Source of the DNA: Acidimicrobiia bacterium
GTDB lineage: Bacteria; Actinomycetota; Acidimicrobiia; Spongiisociales; UBA4744
Assembly (NCBI GenBank): GCA_029863625.1
Contig: JAOTUY010000011.1
Span: 1-61,356, forward strand
DNA: 61,356 nt
Reading direction: 5' to 3'
In this document: piece after piece, positions 9,301 to 17,478 of the stretch
Layout: every line of letters starts with the position of its first letter
Numbering within the stretch: the first letter of the stretch is position 1
The notes under the pieces: generated by a model
Database searches by the model: none
Told to the model about the DNA's origin: nothing
What the model saw: only the letters and a program-made list of their open reading frames with translations
Translations under genes and position numbers: made by a program

Positions 9301-10554
9301 ATGGATACCAGCCGCGACGGGCCGTTGATTGGCCTGCTCGTTCTGTTCTTCATCCTGGCGATCGTTTTCGCGGCCGCCGAGATGGCTCTGGCACGCGTGT
9401 CCGACCTGCGGGTGCGGACCATGGCGGAGGAAGGACACCGGCGGGCCGGGCGGCTGGGTTCCTTGTTGGACACTCTGCCCCGGGTGATCAACGCCATCCT
9501 GCTGGCGGTGCTCGTGGTCCAGATCGGAGCCGCGATAGTTACCGGGCTGCTGGCCGAACGATGGTTCTCGAACATCGGCATCGTCATCGCGTCTGTGGTG
9601 CTGACCATCGTGTTGTTCGTCTATACAGAGGCCATCCCCAAGACATACGCTTTTCGCCACCCGATCCGCGTGGCGCTGGCTTTGACCTACCCGGTGGCGC
9701 TCCTCGAGTTCTTGCTGCGGCCCGTCGTCAAGGGGTTGGTTTGGTTCGCAGATCTGCACGCCCCCGGCAAGGGAGTTTCTTTGGCCCCGACCATCACCGA
9801 GAGAGAGCTGTTGAGCCTGGCGGCCGATGCCGAGCAGGAGGGTGAGATCACGCCAATCGACCGTCATCTGATCGAACGGGCCTTCCGCCTGGGTGACCGG
9901 ACGGCCGAGGAAGTGATGGTGCCTCGCACCGACATCGTTGCGGTCCCTGCCCACGAGACGGTTGACGGCGCGGTGAATCTGGCGGTGCAAGCAGGCCACC
10001 GCCGGTTGATCGTCTACGAGGATGATCTCGATCAGATCACGGGAATTGTGTACCTGCGGGATCTGATCCGAGCTACCGGGTCGACGCCCCCACAGCCCGT
10101 GCAGGGACTCACCCAACCCGCCCTGGTTGTCTCGGAGTGGAAAAGGGTCGTCGAGTTGCTGCGCGACATGCAAGCGCAGGGAACTCATCTCGCCGTCGTG
10201 GTGGATGAGTTCGGCGGCACCGCCGGCATTGTCACGATCGAGGACATTGCCGAAGAGTTGCTGGGAGCAGTGGCCGACGAAGGCCGGGTGCCCTCTCCAG
10301 CGATCACCAAGTTCAGTGCAGGGCATTTCTCGGTCGACGGTGCTCTGCTGGTCGACGAGCTTGCTGAGATCATCGGGGTCGATCTTCCCAAGGGGGAGTG
10401 GACTACGGTGGCGGGGATGGTCATGGGTGTGGCCGGCGAGGTTCCGGAAACCGGAGACGAAGTAGAGACCGGCGGCTACAGATTCCGCGTCGATCTGATC
10501 GAGCAGCGCCGCATCAAACGGATCGACGTCCAGCGCCTTCCCGTCGGCGGTTAG
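9301..10554 (+). CDS. CNNM/CorC-HlyC family membrane protein with CBS pair
   Basis: The 417-aa protein has the order typical of the family: an N-terminal CNNM (DUF21) membrane domain with about four hydrophobic segments in the first 150 residues, a CBS pair (about 205-325, containing PRTDIVAV and VDEFGGTAGIVTIEDI), and a CorC_HlyC domain at the end (about 335-415). Such proteins are implicated in Mg2+/Co2+ efflux or homeostasis; the older name hemolysin C is not evidence of haemolysis. A GTG at 9298 directly precedes the ATG and may be the true start. No obvious ribosome site is seen. It stands alone after the terminator at 9209. Confidence 0.9.
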   Translation: MDTSRDGPLIGLLVLFFILAIVFAAAEMALARVSDLRVRTMAEEGHRRAGRLGSLLDTLPRVINAILLAVLVVQIGAAIVTGLLAERWFSNIGIVIASVVLTIVLFVYTEAIPKTYAFRHPIRVALALTYPVALLEFLLRPVVKGLVWFADLHAPGKGVSLAPTITERELLSLAADAEQEGEITPIDRHLIERAFRLGDRTAEEVMVPRTDIVAVPAHETVDGAVNLAVQAGHRRLIVYEDDLDQITGIVYLRDLIRATGSTPPQPVQGLTQPALVVSEWKRVVELLRDMQAQGTHLAVVVDEFGGTAGIVTIEDIAEELLGAVADEGRVPSPAITKFSAGHFSVDGALLVDELAEIIGVDLPKGEWTTVAGMVMGVAGEVPETGDEVETGGYRFRVDLIEQRRIKRIDVQRLPVGG

Positions 10555-10642
10555 TGGGTCTTTCGCCTCTATGACTGCCTGCGGAGCAGGGAGACAATCG
10601 GGTTGGAGCTACGCACCTGCGAGGGTGTCGAAAGGAGGTGTC

Positions 10643-10990
10643 ATGCCTGAGATCCTCGAACAGACGCAAACAACTCGCGTCCCCAAAGCCCCTCCGGCCC
10701 GGTCGAGAGCCATTGAGTTCACCCTGGCAATTCTGGGCTTCCTGTGCCTGGCCGCGGGGGCCTATCTGCTCTTCGCCGCCGAGGACTGGTGGTTGGGTGA
10801 CTTGGTCGAGTCCTGGCACCTGGGTGCCTTCATCATCGGCGGCGTGCTGATGATGACCGGCCTGGGAGTGTACGCCAACGAGAGCTATCACGAGGATGGG
10901 CAATGGACGGCCCGGGTGACCACCGGAGCGGTGGTCGCTGTTCTGGCGCTTGCCGGCGCCGTGACGGCTGCCCTTTTCCTGATCTTCTGA
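10643..10990 (+). CDS. Small membrane protein, three predicted helices
   Basis: The 115-aa product starts at ATG 10643, six bases after a strong ribosome site (aaaggaggtg). The first 25 residues are polar. Three hydrophobic segments follow (about residues 28-48, 60-80 and 93-113). No catalytic or transport motif is visible. It is flanked by single genes on the same strand and is followed by a hairpin at 10996-11036. The function is unknown. Confidence 0.8.
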   Translation: MPEILEQTQTTRVPKAPPARSRAIEFTLAILGFLCLAAGAYLLFAAEDWWLGDLVESWHLGAFIIGGVLMMTGLGVYANESYHEDGQWTARVTTGAVVAVLALAGAVTAALFLIF

Positions 10991-10995
10991 GTTCG

Positions 10996-11036
10996 GCGAC
11001 TCAACGGGGATTGCTCGAGGCGATCCCCGTTGTCGC
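10996..11036 (+). terminator. Hairpin terminator candidate
   Basis: The arms caacggggat (11002-11011) and atccccgttg (11023-11032) are perfectly complementary and extended by gcgac/cgc with a small bulge. The hairpin begins 6 bp past the stop of the small membrane protein. Confidence 0.6.
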
Positions 11037-11101
11037 GTACGGGCCGCAACACGTTCGTGGGCCACTAGCCTCATGGTTGACCTGAGTTCAGGAGACGTTC
11101 C

Positions 11102-11497
11102 ATGGAACCGCACCCCAACGTCGAACGAATCAAACAGGAATACCGGGCGTTTGTCGAGGGCGACTTCTCCGGGTTGGCGAAGCTCTTTGCGGAGGACGCC
11201 GTATGGCACGTGCGCGGTAGCACGCCCCTGGCGGGCGACTATTCCGGTTGCGAGGCCATTGTCGACTTTCTGCGCAGATTGGCCCTAGCCACGCACCATT
11301 CCTTCATGATCGAGGTGCACGACATCGTTGCCAATGACCAGCACACGGTGGTCCTCGCTCACACGACGGTCAAACGAGACGACCGCACCTATACCGCCGA
11401 CGAGGTGCACGTGTTCTGTACCGACGAGACAGGTCTGATCACCGAGGCATGGGGCCTCAGCTCCGATCCGGCCGGCCAGGGCCAGTTCTGGTTCTAG
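11102..11497 (+). CDS. SnoaL-like / NTF2-fold protein
   Basis: The 131-aa protein has the length and layout of a single SnoaL-like (nuclear transport factor 2 fold) domain: an N-terminal helix followed by FAEDAVWHV, then GDYSG, strands with VLAHTTVKRDDR, and a closing W-rich strand (TEAWGLSSDPAGQGQFWF). Members range from polyketide cyclases and ketosteroid-isomerase-like enzymes to ligand-binding proteins, so no substrate is inferred. It is probably monocistronic. Confidence 0.82.
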   Translation: MEPHPNVERIKQEYRAFVEGDFSGLAKLFAEDAVWHVRGSTPLAGDYSGCEAIVDFLRRLALATHHSFMIEVHDIVANDQHTVVLAHTTVKRDDRTYTADEVHVFCTDETGLITEAWGLSSDPAGQGQFWF

Positions 11498-11516
11498 CCC
11501 GCTGACGCTCGCAGTA

Positions 11517-11598
11517 ATCAGTCATCAGTCATCAGCATTGCTTACTATCGATCACTGACAACTCACAACTGACTACCTACGACTGACAACTGACGACT
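11517..11598. repeat. Two heptamer arrays at a convergent gene junction
   Basis: From 11517 there are ATCAGTC, ATCAGTC and ATCAGCA in perfect 7-bp register. From 11554 six more heptamers follow without a break (ACTGACA, ACTCACA, ACTGACT, ACCTACG, ACTGACA, ACTGACG) plus ACT. The second array covers the stop codon and last seven or eight codons of the ammonium transporter. It lies between the ends of two convergent genes. Confidence 0.75.
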
Positions 11599-12934
11599 CC
11601 ACCGGATCGAGCAAATCCGGAGGAGCGATCTGTTCCATGAATTCCGGATACGCGTCGGTGCCGTGTTCCATCCGGTCGAGGCCGGCCAGTTCTTCTTCCG
11701 CTGTGACCCGGAGACCCCAGATCCGGGCGATGACCCGGAACACGATCGAGGAGGTGGTGAACGCCCACAATCCGATGGCGAGAACCCCGACGGCCTGGGC
11801 CCCGAGTTGCGCGAATCCGTCTCCGTAGAACAACCCGCCCTCGGTAGCGAACAAACCGACGGCCAGGACGCCCCAAATGCCTGCTACGCCGTGGACGGAA
11901 ATGGCGCCGACCGGGTCGTCGATGCCGATCCGTTCCAGACCGACGATCGAGATCACCACGATCAACCCGGCCACCAGGCCGATAATCACGGCGCCCAGAT
12001 TGCTGACGTCGGCGGTGCCGGCAGTGATGCCGACCAGGCCGGCGAGAGCGCCGTTGAGGGTGAGGCCCACATCGGGTTTCCCGTACACCGGGTAGGCCCA
12101 GGCGGCGAGCATCGCCGCCAGTGCACCTGCCGCGGCCGCCAACGTGGTAGTCACTGCTATGCCGGCGATGTCCGCACCGACCGCGGCCAGCGTGGATCCG
12201 GCGTTGAACCCGTACCAGCCGAACCAGAGGATGAAGACCCCGAGAGCTCCCAGGGTCAGCGAATGACCGGGAATGGGTTGCGGTTTGCCGTTCTCGTCGT
12301 ACTTGCCGATGCGGGGGCCGATGGCCAGAACGCCGGCCAGTGCGGCTGCTCCGCCGACGAGGTGAACGACACCCGACCCGGCAAAGTCGAGGTAGCCGAG
12401 GTTTCCCAGCCATCCCTGACCGCTCCACACCCAGTGAGTGACGATCGGGTAGATGAAGCCGGTGATGAACGGGGTGTACAACAGGTAGGCGGAGAACTTG
12501 GTGCGTTCCGCCATGGCCCCCGAGACGATAGTGGCGGCGGTGGCGGCGAATACCACCTGGAAGAACCACTCCAGGCTGCGTTCTGGGTTGCTCATGAAGA
12601 AATCGCCGTAAGCGAGGAATCCGCCCAGCGAAACGCCTCCGTATGCCAGGCCGAAGCCGACCGCCCAGTACATGAGTGATCCGACGGCAAAGTCCATGAA
12701 GTTCTTCATGATGATGTTCCCGGCGTTTTTGGCACGGGTGAACCCTGCCTCCACCAGGGCGAACCCCGGTTGCATGAACATCACGAGAATGGCAGCAACT
12801 ACTACCCACACGGCGTCGACGGCCGACACCAGTTCGCTCATGGACACCTCCTGGGCGGCGCCCAGGGTGGCAAGCGGGCCGACAAGAAACATTGCTCCCA
12901 GAACTGCAACGATGGCCGGATACGACTTCTTCAT
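11573..12934 (-). CDS. amt: Ammonium transporter (Amt family)
   Basis: The 453-aa protein has a signal-like first helix and about eleven further hydrophobic segments. It carries the family signatures: FALVEAGFTRAKN early, DFAGSGVVHLVGG mid-protein with the conserved Asp and first pore His, and SVHGVAGIWG with the second pore His. It should conduct ammonium or ammonia across the cytoplasmic membrane. I start at ATG 12934, preceded by aggagg at good spacing. No glnK/glnB gene follows; instead a histidine kinase lies 116 bp upstream on the same strand. The last codons (SSVVSRR) are written by the heptamer array, so the C-terminus is likely recent. Confidence 0.94.
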   Translation of the reverse strand: MKKSYPAIVAVLGAMFLVGPLATLGAAQEVSMSELVSAVDAVWVVVAAILVMFMQPGFALVEAGFTRAKNAGNIIMKNFMDFAVGSLMYWAVGFGLAYGGVSLGGFLAYGDFFMSNPERSLEWFFQVVFAATAATIVSGAMAERTKFSAYLLYTPFITGFIYPIVTHWVWSGQGWLGNLGYLDFAGSGVVHLVGGAAALAGVLAIGPRIGKYDENGKPQPIPGHSLTLGALGVFILWFGWYGFNAGSTLAAVGADIAGIAVTTTLAAAAGALAAMLAAWAYPVYGKPDVGLTLNGALAGLVGITAGTADVSNLGAVIIGLVAGLIVVISIVGLERIGIDDPVGAISVHGVAGIWGVLAVGLFATEGGLFYGDGFAQLGAQAVGVLAIGLWAFTTSSIVFRVIARIWGLRVTAEEELAGLDRMEHGTDAYPEFMEQIAPPDLLDPVESSVVSRR

Positions 12935-13050
12935 TCCTACCTCCTGGTCTGAAGGAGGCAAGGTAAGCCATGGTCGTTTCCTGGCGATTGCCGCTGGTTT
13001 GCAGTCGAGTGAACGGGGTGTTTCGAGCGCGTGAACGACCGAGCGGACGT

Positions 13051-14409
13051 TCAGGCGCGAACAGGCTCTTCGACCGCCGGGGTGTGAGATGCAGCAAGAG
13101 GTATGCGGAAATGGAATATGGTCAGGCCATTGCGACGCTCATACCGGGCGTCCCCCCCCATTTGGTGGAGCAAAGTCTCGGCGACGGCCAGACCCAGTCC
13201 GACCGTACCCGCCAGCAGCGGGCGGTCCCCCTCGTGCACGTAGCGCGTGAAGAGTTTGTCGACCATATCTTCTGGAACCCCGTCTCCGTCGTCGATGACC
13301 GAGCAGTGATACCACTCTCCCTGGGCAACTCCGTTGATGGCAATGCTTGGACCTCCATGATCGATTGCGTTGGCCACCAGGTTGGTTACGACATGTCGGA
13401 GGCGGAACCGATCTGCCCGAACCGTTCCGGGTGCGACGACGATGTCAGGACGACGGTCCTGGTGTTCGAACGGTGTGAGGGCCTCATGAATCTCGCGTAC
13501 GATGTCGACATCGTGCATCTGATAGGCCAGGTTTTCCGAGTCGCCCTTGGCTGCCACGAGGAGATCCTCGACCATCCGGCCGAGACGCCCTGCCTCTTCG
13601 ATGATGAGGTCGGTGGTGTCGGAAACAACTCGTTGATCGCCAAACCCCTCATCCCGCATGGCAAGAGCGAATCCGTAAATCGCCGTGAGTGGCGTGCGTA
13701 GCTCGTGTGACAGGTTGGAGATCATTTCGTCACGAGCCCGGCCCAACGCTTTCTCACCCTCGAGGGACGCCACGAGGTCGGCTTGGTCTTGCCTGCGGCG
13801 ACTGATCGATCGGAACATCAGGATGGCAAGGGCCGGGATGAGAAACGCAACTCCGAAACCGGCTGCCCGGGCGATCCTTCCAACCTCCCCGCGCTCGGCG
13901 GCGACGACGGCTGTCACCTCATCCCGGTAGGGGACCAGTACGTTGCGCAGTCCGTCAAATGCGGTAGTCAGGGAAACCCGGGCGACATCCTCGGCGTCGG
14001 AAACCTGGCGAGCGTCCACCAGGTCTAGCGTTTTCAAAGAGGTTGAGACCATTGCCGCCGCGGCCGTTCTGATTGTCGAATCCAATGTCGGGTCGGATTC
14101 GGCCAAAGTGGCCAGAGAGTTCTCGATCTGTCCCGCGAAACTGCGCCCGTCCGCCACGATGGTGTTGGTGGCGTCTTCCGATGCGAGGTCGGATTCCTCG
14201 GCCGCGGCAAATACGAGAGCCAGCTCGATCGTTGCGCGCGTCGCCGTTGCCGCACTCAAGAGCTCCTCGGCCCGGAGAAGTACTTCGGAGCCATCCCCGA
14301 TTCGGACGGCTTGATCGCTGTTGGAGAAGACGATGGCAAGCAACGCGATTACCAACGTAGCCACGACCATCAGGCCAGTGGCCCGTCCAGTTGAGGGTTG
14401 AGCTGACAA
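13051..14409 (-). CDS. Membrane sensor histidine kinase, paralogue of the 2491 kinase
   Basis: The 452-aa kinase has the same plan as the 2491-4020 kinase: membrane helix at about 12-31, an Ala/Glu/Asp-rich helical periplasmic region, second helix at about 183-204, HisKA with His235 (NLSHELRTPLTAIYG), and an ATPase domain with VVTNLVANAIDHGG, VIDDGDGVPED and GTVGLGLAVAE. Similarity extends to the F.R(F/Y).HEG..PLL stretch before the G2 box. It lacks the long disordered tail of its paralogue. It reads toward the ammonium transporter and is divergent from the Thr-rich surface protein at 14520. No response regulator is adjacent. Confidence 0.92.
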   Translation of the reverse strand: MSAQPSTGRATGLMVVATLVIALLAIVFSNSDQAVRIGDGSEVLLRAEELLSAATATRATIELALVFAAAEESDLASEDATNTIVADGRSFAGQIENSLATLAESDPTLDSTIRTAAAAMVSTSLKTLDLVDARQVSDAEDVARVSLTTAFDGLRNVLVPYRDEVTAVVAAERGEVGRIARAAGFGVAFLIPALAILMFRSISRRRQDQADLVASLEGEKALGRARDEMISNLSHELRTPLTAIYGFALAMRDEGFGDQRVVSDTTDLIIEEAGRLGRMVEDLLVAAKGDSENLAYQMHDVDIVREIHEALTPFEHQDRRPDIVVAPGTVRADRFRLRHVVTNLVANAIDHGGPSIAINGVAQGEWYHCSVIDDGDGVPEDMVDKLFTRYVHEGDRPLLAGTVGLGLAVAETLLHQMGGDARYERRNGLTIFHFRIPLAASHTPAVEEPVRA

Positions 14410-14519
14410 AGGTTATTCCCGGTTAGACCTCAATGGCATCGGCATCTTCCGCAGCCCTCTTGAGACGCATCGTGTGCATCCAGAACATGGAATTCATTCA
14501 GATTCTCGCTGAGGAGCCG

Positions 14520-15599
14520 ATGAATTCGTTGGGTATGAGAGGCTTGTCCATGTCTGGCGCGCGTTGGCGTTCAGTGGCGGGAGCGATGCTTGCCGTCTTC
14601 TTCTTGACGGCTTCCCAGGCCGTCCCGGTCCGCGCGGATTCCTCCGACTGGAAAGACGCGGTTGCCGACATCGAGCAGATTCGAGACGAGGCGGTCCAGG
14701 ACCTCCTCGATCTAGTCGGCGAATTCGAGAGTTACCTGACGCCAGAGCCGTCCGCGGCCGAGGCAGCGGAAGAGCTCGTAGAAATCCATACCGAGATGGA
14801 ACAGGTGGCCAGTCAGGCGGGCGATGAGATCGGTTCAGTCATGAGCGAATATCCAGAGACTCCCCAGGTACAGAACTCCGGGTCTTCTGCTATTGCTCGG
14901 GTCACACTGGCCGAAGGCTATTCGATCAATGAAGCGACGGTTCGGTTCGATGAGTACATCGGTGGGTTGCTGCCTCCCGAGAGTCCTCCCCCTACAACGA
15001 CAACGACCCTTCCACCCGTGGTCACGACGACCACCGTCCCCGTGACGACGACCACCGTCCCCGTGACGACGACCACCGTCCCCGTGACGACAATCACGGC
15101 TCCGTCGACCGCTTCGACGACCACATCCACCACTACCACCACCACGGTGCCGCCGTCCACGACCACAACCGTGGCCGCCGCCGCAACCAATGAAGACGGC
15201 TCTGCCGACCCGCCGGCGTCGGCGGGTATTGATGGGACCCCGGTCGATCAGGCTCATTCATCGACGGAGGCAGAAGGAATCGGCGAGGCTTTCCGGCAAG
15301 GTAGTCGACCCGATAACAACCCCGATCCCCAATTGTTCGAGGAGCCAGTGCTCTCTTCGCCCGGTCGCTTCGATCAGAGAGGAATCACGGCGTCGTTGAC
15401 CCGCGTGCTTGAACCGATTCTTCCGGCCACGGTGGCCGATGTGGTGGTGTCACCGCTTCTGATGCTCGAGCTGCTGTGGCGGGCAATCTCATCGAGTGGG
15501 CGGGGCCTAGTGATGCCTATGTCGCTTCTGGTCTTTTCTCTGATCAGCCTGCTGTGGGATCGCCGATCGAAGAAAGCGACGACCGCGGTACCTAGCTGA
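14520..15599 (+). CDS. Thr/Pro-rich membrane-anchored surface protein
   Basis: I start at ATG 14520, preceded by gaggag. The 359-aa product has an N-terminal signal peptide ending near DSSDW (about residue 41), an acidic helical domain of about 110 residues, and a mucin-like Thr/Pro/Val stretch (about 157-222) encoded in part by a 21-bp minisatellite. A linker follows, then one or two hydrophobic segments near the end (about 304-320 and 327-344) and a basic tail (WDRRSKK). The layout is a cell-wall-spanning stalk anchored in the membrane. It is divergent from the kinase at 13051-14409 and overlaps the end of the convergent transaldolase-like gene by 8 bp. The ligand is unknown. Confidence 0.82.
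   Translation: MNSLGMRGLSMSGARWRSVAGAMLAVFFLTASQAVPVRADSSDWKDAVADIEQIRDEAVQDLLDLVGEFESYLTPEPSAAEAAEELVEIHTEMEQVASQAGDEIGSVMSEYPETPQVQNSGSSAIARVTLAEGYSINEATVRFDEYIGGLLPPESPPPTTTTTLPPVVTTTTVPVTTTTVPVTTTTVPVTTITAPSTASTTTSTTTTTTVPPSTTTTVAAAATNEDGSADPPASAGIDGTPVDQAHSSTEAEGIGEAFRQGSRPDNNPDPQLFEEPVLSSPGRFDQRGITASLTRVLEPILPATVADVVVSPLLMLELLWRAISSSGRGLVMPMSLLVFSLISLLWDRRSKKATTAVPS
15017..15100 (+). repeat. 21-bp minisatellite in the Thr-rich region
   Basis: Units of 21 bp encode (T)TTVPVT. The unit at 15038-15058 is repeated exactly at 15059-15079, with degenerate copies on both sides. The array length is a natural site for strain-to-strain variation. Confidence 0.85.
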
Positions 15600-16707
15600 C
15601 AATAGGCAGTACGGGTGCTTTGATATCCGGGTTGGGGAGCATGAAGTCTTCACGGATGACGCGGGTCAACTCATGGTACGAAGCGATGAACCCTCGCAAG
15701 GTGCGGACGGTGGCGCCGTAGCTATCGAACTCTTCAACGGTCATTCCGTCTTCGTCGAACGCCTTGCGGAAGTCGGGAACCCGGTCGCGGAGCTCCGCGA
15801 TGATTCCCGGGGCGACAGGATCGTCCATACGCGCCTTGACTTCTACCATGGAGCTGTTGATCAGTTTCTGCCACTTCGCCGGAATGGTGAGGATGACATT
15901 GCCGCCGATGAATTCCGACCAATGCAGATGGTGTCGGTAGGCCGCGGCGAGAAGGCGCGAGCGGAAACCTCGTTCCCCGTAGATCTTGCTCGCTTTCTTG
16001 AACACGGCCACCCCCGCCCATGGGAGATATTGCGGGTTCACGATGATGTCATCTCTCGTGGTGACGACCTGGATCCAGTCATCGGTCCTGCCGACCATGA
16101 TCGTGGTGACCGGCGTCATGTTGTCCGTAGAGAATCCTTCTGCTTCGCGCCGCTGCAGACCGCGCTCGACGGCTTCTCCTATGGCGATGGCTTGGGGAAC
16201 GGTGAAGCTGACCGTGGCGTTGATGTTCACCCCGCGGTAGGTCGCTTCTTCGATCGCTGCGACGCCTTGACTCGTCGCGGGCAATTTGACCTGCATGTTG
16301 GGAGCCAGCGAGCCGTAATAGACGGCTTGCTCGGTCATCTTTGCGACGTTGCGGTAGTAGGAGGGGTTCGTTTGGATCGAAAGACGTCCCTTCCTTCCGT
16401 TCTCGCGGTCGAATACGGGCAGCAGAAGTTCCGCGCCCTTGAGGGCGATCTCTTCGAATACCTTCGCCATGACGTCTTCGTCGGACCACGACGTATTCCG
16501 TTCGATCAGCTCGTGAATCCGGTCTTCCCAGAGATTGCGTTCTTGGCGGAGGACCTGTTCGACAATCGTCGGATTGCTGGTGGCGCCGACCGCGCCGTGT
16601 TCTATGGCGTAGGTCAGTTCCTCGACGGAGCACGAGTCGTTCCAGAAGTCCGTTGGGTAGGCGCTGACCGTTTCATGCAGAGGGCTCCTGCGAGTGGTCT
16701 CCGACAT
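15592..16707 (-). CDS. Transaldolase-family protein
   Basis: The 371-aa protein has transaldolase landmarks: GATSNPTIVEQVL near the N-terminus (the usual TSNP segment), QTNPSYYRN, and NMQVKLPATSQGVAAIEEA, in which the Lys is the expected Schiff-base residue. NINATVSFTVPQA follows. Transaldolase moves a dihydroxyacetone unit between sugar phosphates in the pentose phosphate pathway. The C-terminal half departs from TalA/TalB, so a different aldol substrate is possible. The ATG at 16707 has gaggag upstream; an upstream extension of the frame is low-complexity and rejected. A cataatatg element near 16792-16800 could be its -10 box. No other pentose-phosphate genes are nearby. Confidence 0.85.
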   Translation of the reverse strand: MSETTRRSPLHETVSAYPTDFWNDSCSVEELTYAIEHGAVGATSNPTIVEQVLRQERNLWEDRIHELIERNTSWSDEDVMAKVFEEIALKGAELLLPVFDRENGRKGRLSIQTNPSYYRNVAKMTEQAVYYGSLAPNMQVKLPATSQGVAAIEEATYRGVNINATVSFTVPQAIAIGEAVERGLQRREAEGFSTDNMTPVTTIMVGRTDDWIQVVTTRDDIIVNPQYLPWAGVAVFKKASKIYGERGFRSRLLAAAYRHHLHWSEFIGGNVILTIPAKWQKLINSSMVEVKARMDDPVAPGIIAELRDRVPDFRKAFDEDGMTVEEFDSYGATVRTLRGFIASYHELTRVIREDFMLPNPDIKAPVLPIVS

Positions 16708-16970
16708 GTGCTGCTCCTCTGCCTTTGGAAGCTCATTCGTGAGGCGGTCTCGGCCCCGGAAGCTTGGCCGTTGCGGCGATGGCCTAGTGCATATTATGAC
16801 CGGCGCCGTGGCTGCGCCGTCCGTGGTTGACCGGCGTCCGACGCTTCTCGGGGGATTCGTGGGCAACGGAGCGGGCGGCGCCCATGAACGCTGGTCCCCG
16901 AGCACGAATGTGCGGCACCCTCAGGGCCCGTAGTGGTGCGATGGACCGCCCTTCAAGGAGGTCCCGTTCT

Positions 16971-17384
16971 CTAGCTGACGACGTACCGTTCGGCGCCGTT
17001 GCTTTCCAGTAGCTGAGACATCGCATCTTTCTTGACGAGCCCCGAGGCGCGCCAGCGCTGGGTAATTTTGGCGGGGCCGGCCTCGGCCTTGGCCTTCTTC
17101 TTGGCTCGCGGGGAGGTGGCCAGCAGTACGAAGGTCGGGGTGGAGCGGATGGCGAACTTCTGTACGGCGCCTGGCACCTGGCGAACGTCAACCTTGGTCA
17201 CATGAGCAGTGTCGCGGTACTCGTTGGCCAGCTCGTCGACGATGCCGTCCATGGTTCGGCAAGACTGGCAATCGGTCTGCCAGAAGTCGATCAACACCGG
17301 CCGGCCACTGGCGGCCAGTTCCTCGATCTCTTCCAGGGTTTCGACCCGGGTGGCCCGTATTCGTTTGTTTCTCTTGAAGATCAC
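16971..17384 (-). CDS. Thioredoxin-like protein with CQSC active site
   Basis: The 137-aa protein has a thioredoxin fold pattern: LIDFWQTDCQSCRTMDGIV with the two cysteines at residues 39 and 42, DELANEY, VTKVDV, and a cis-proline motif (RSTPTF) at about residues 80-85. After it comes a Lys-rich insertion (SPRAKKKAKAEAG). The active site is CQSC instead of the usual CGPC, and Trp-Gln replaces Trp-Ala before it, so redox potential and partner may differ from ordinary thioredoxin. There is no signal peptide, so it should be cytoplasmic. Confidence 0.87.
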   Translation of the reverse strand: MIFKRNKRIRATRVETLEEIEELAASGRPVLIDFWQTDCQSCRTMDGIVDELANEYRDTAHVTKVDVRQVPGAVQKFAIRSTPTFVLLATSPRAKKKAKAEAGPAKITQRWRASGLVKKDAMSQLLESNGAERYVVS

Positions 17385-17478
17385 AACTCACCTTCCGGCG
17401 CAGATGGCGCTCAAGTGCTGCGCCGTGGGACTCAGCATTCAGTATGCCCGGCTCGCCGGGTTAGGCAGAACCGACGGG

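Noticed and set aside
8748..9608. 286-codon minus-strand frame over the end of the surface protein gene
   Set aside because: It overlaps the membrane anchor and terminator hairpin and has a biased, motif-free translation.
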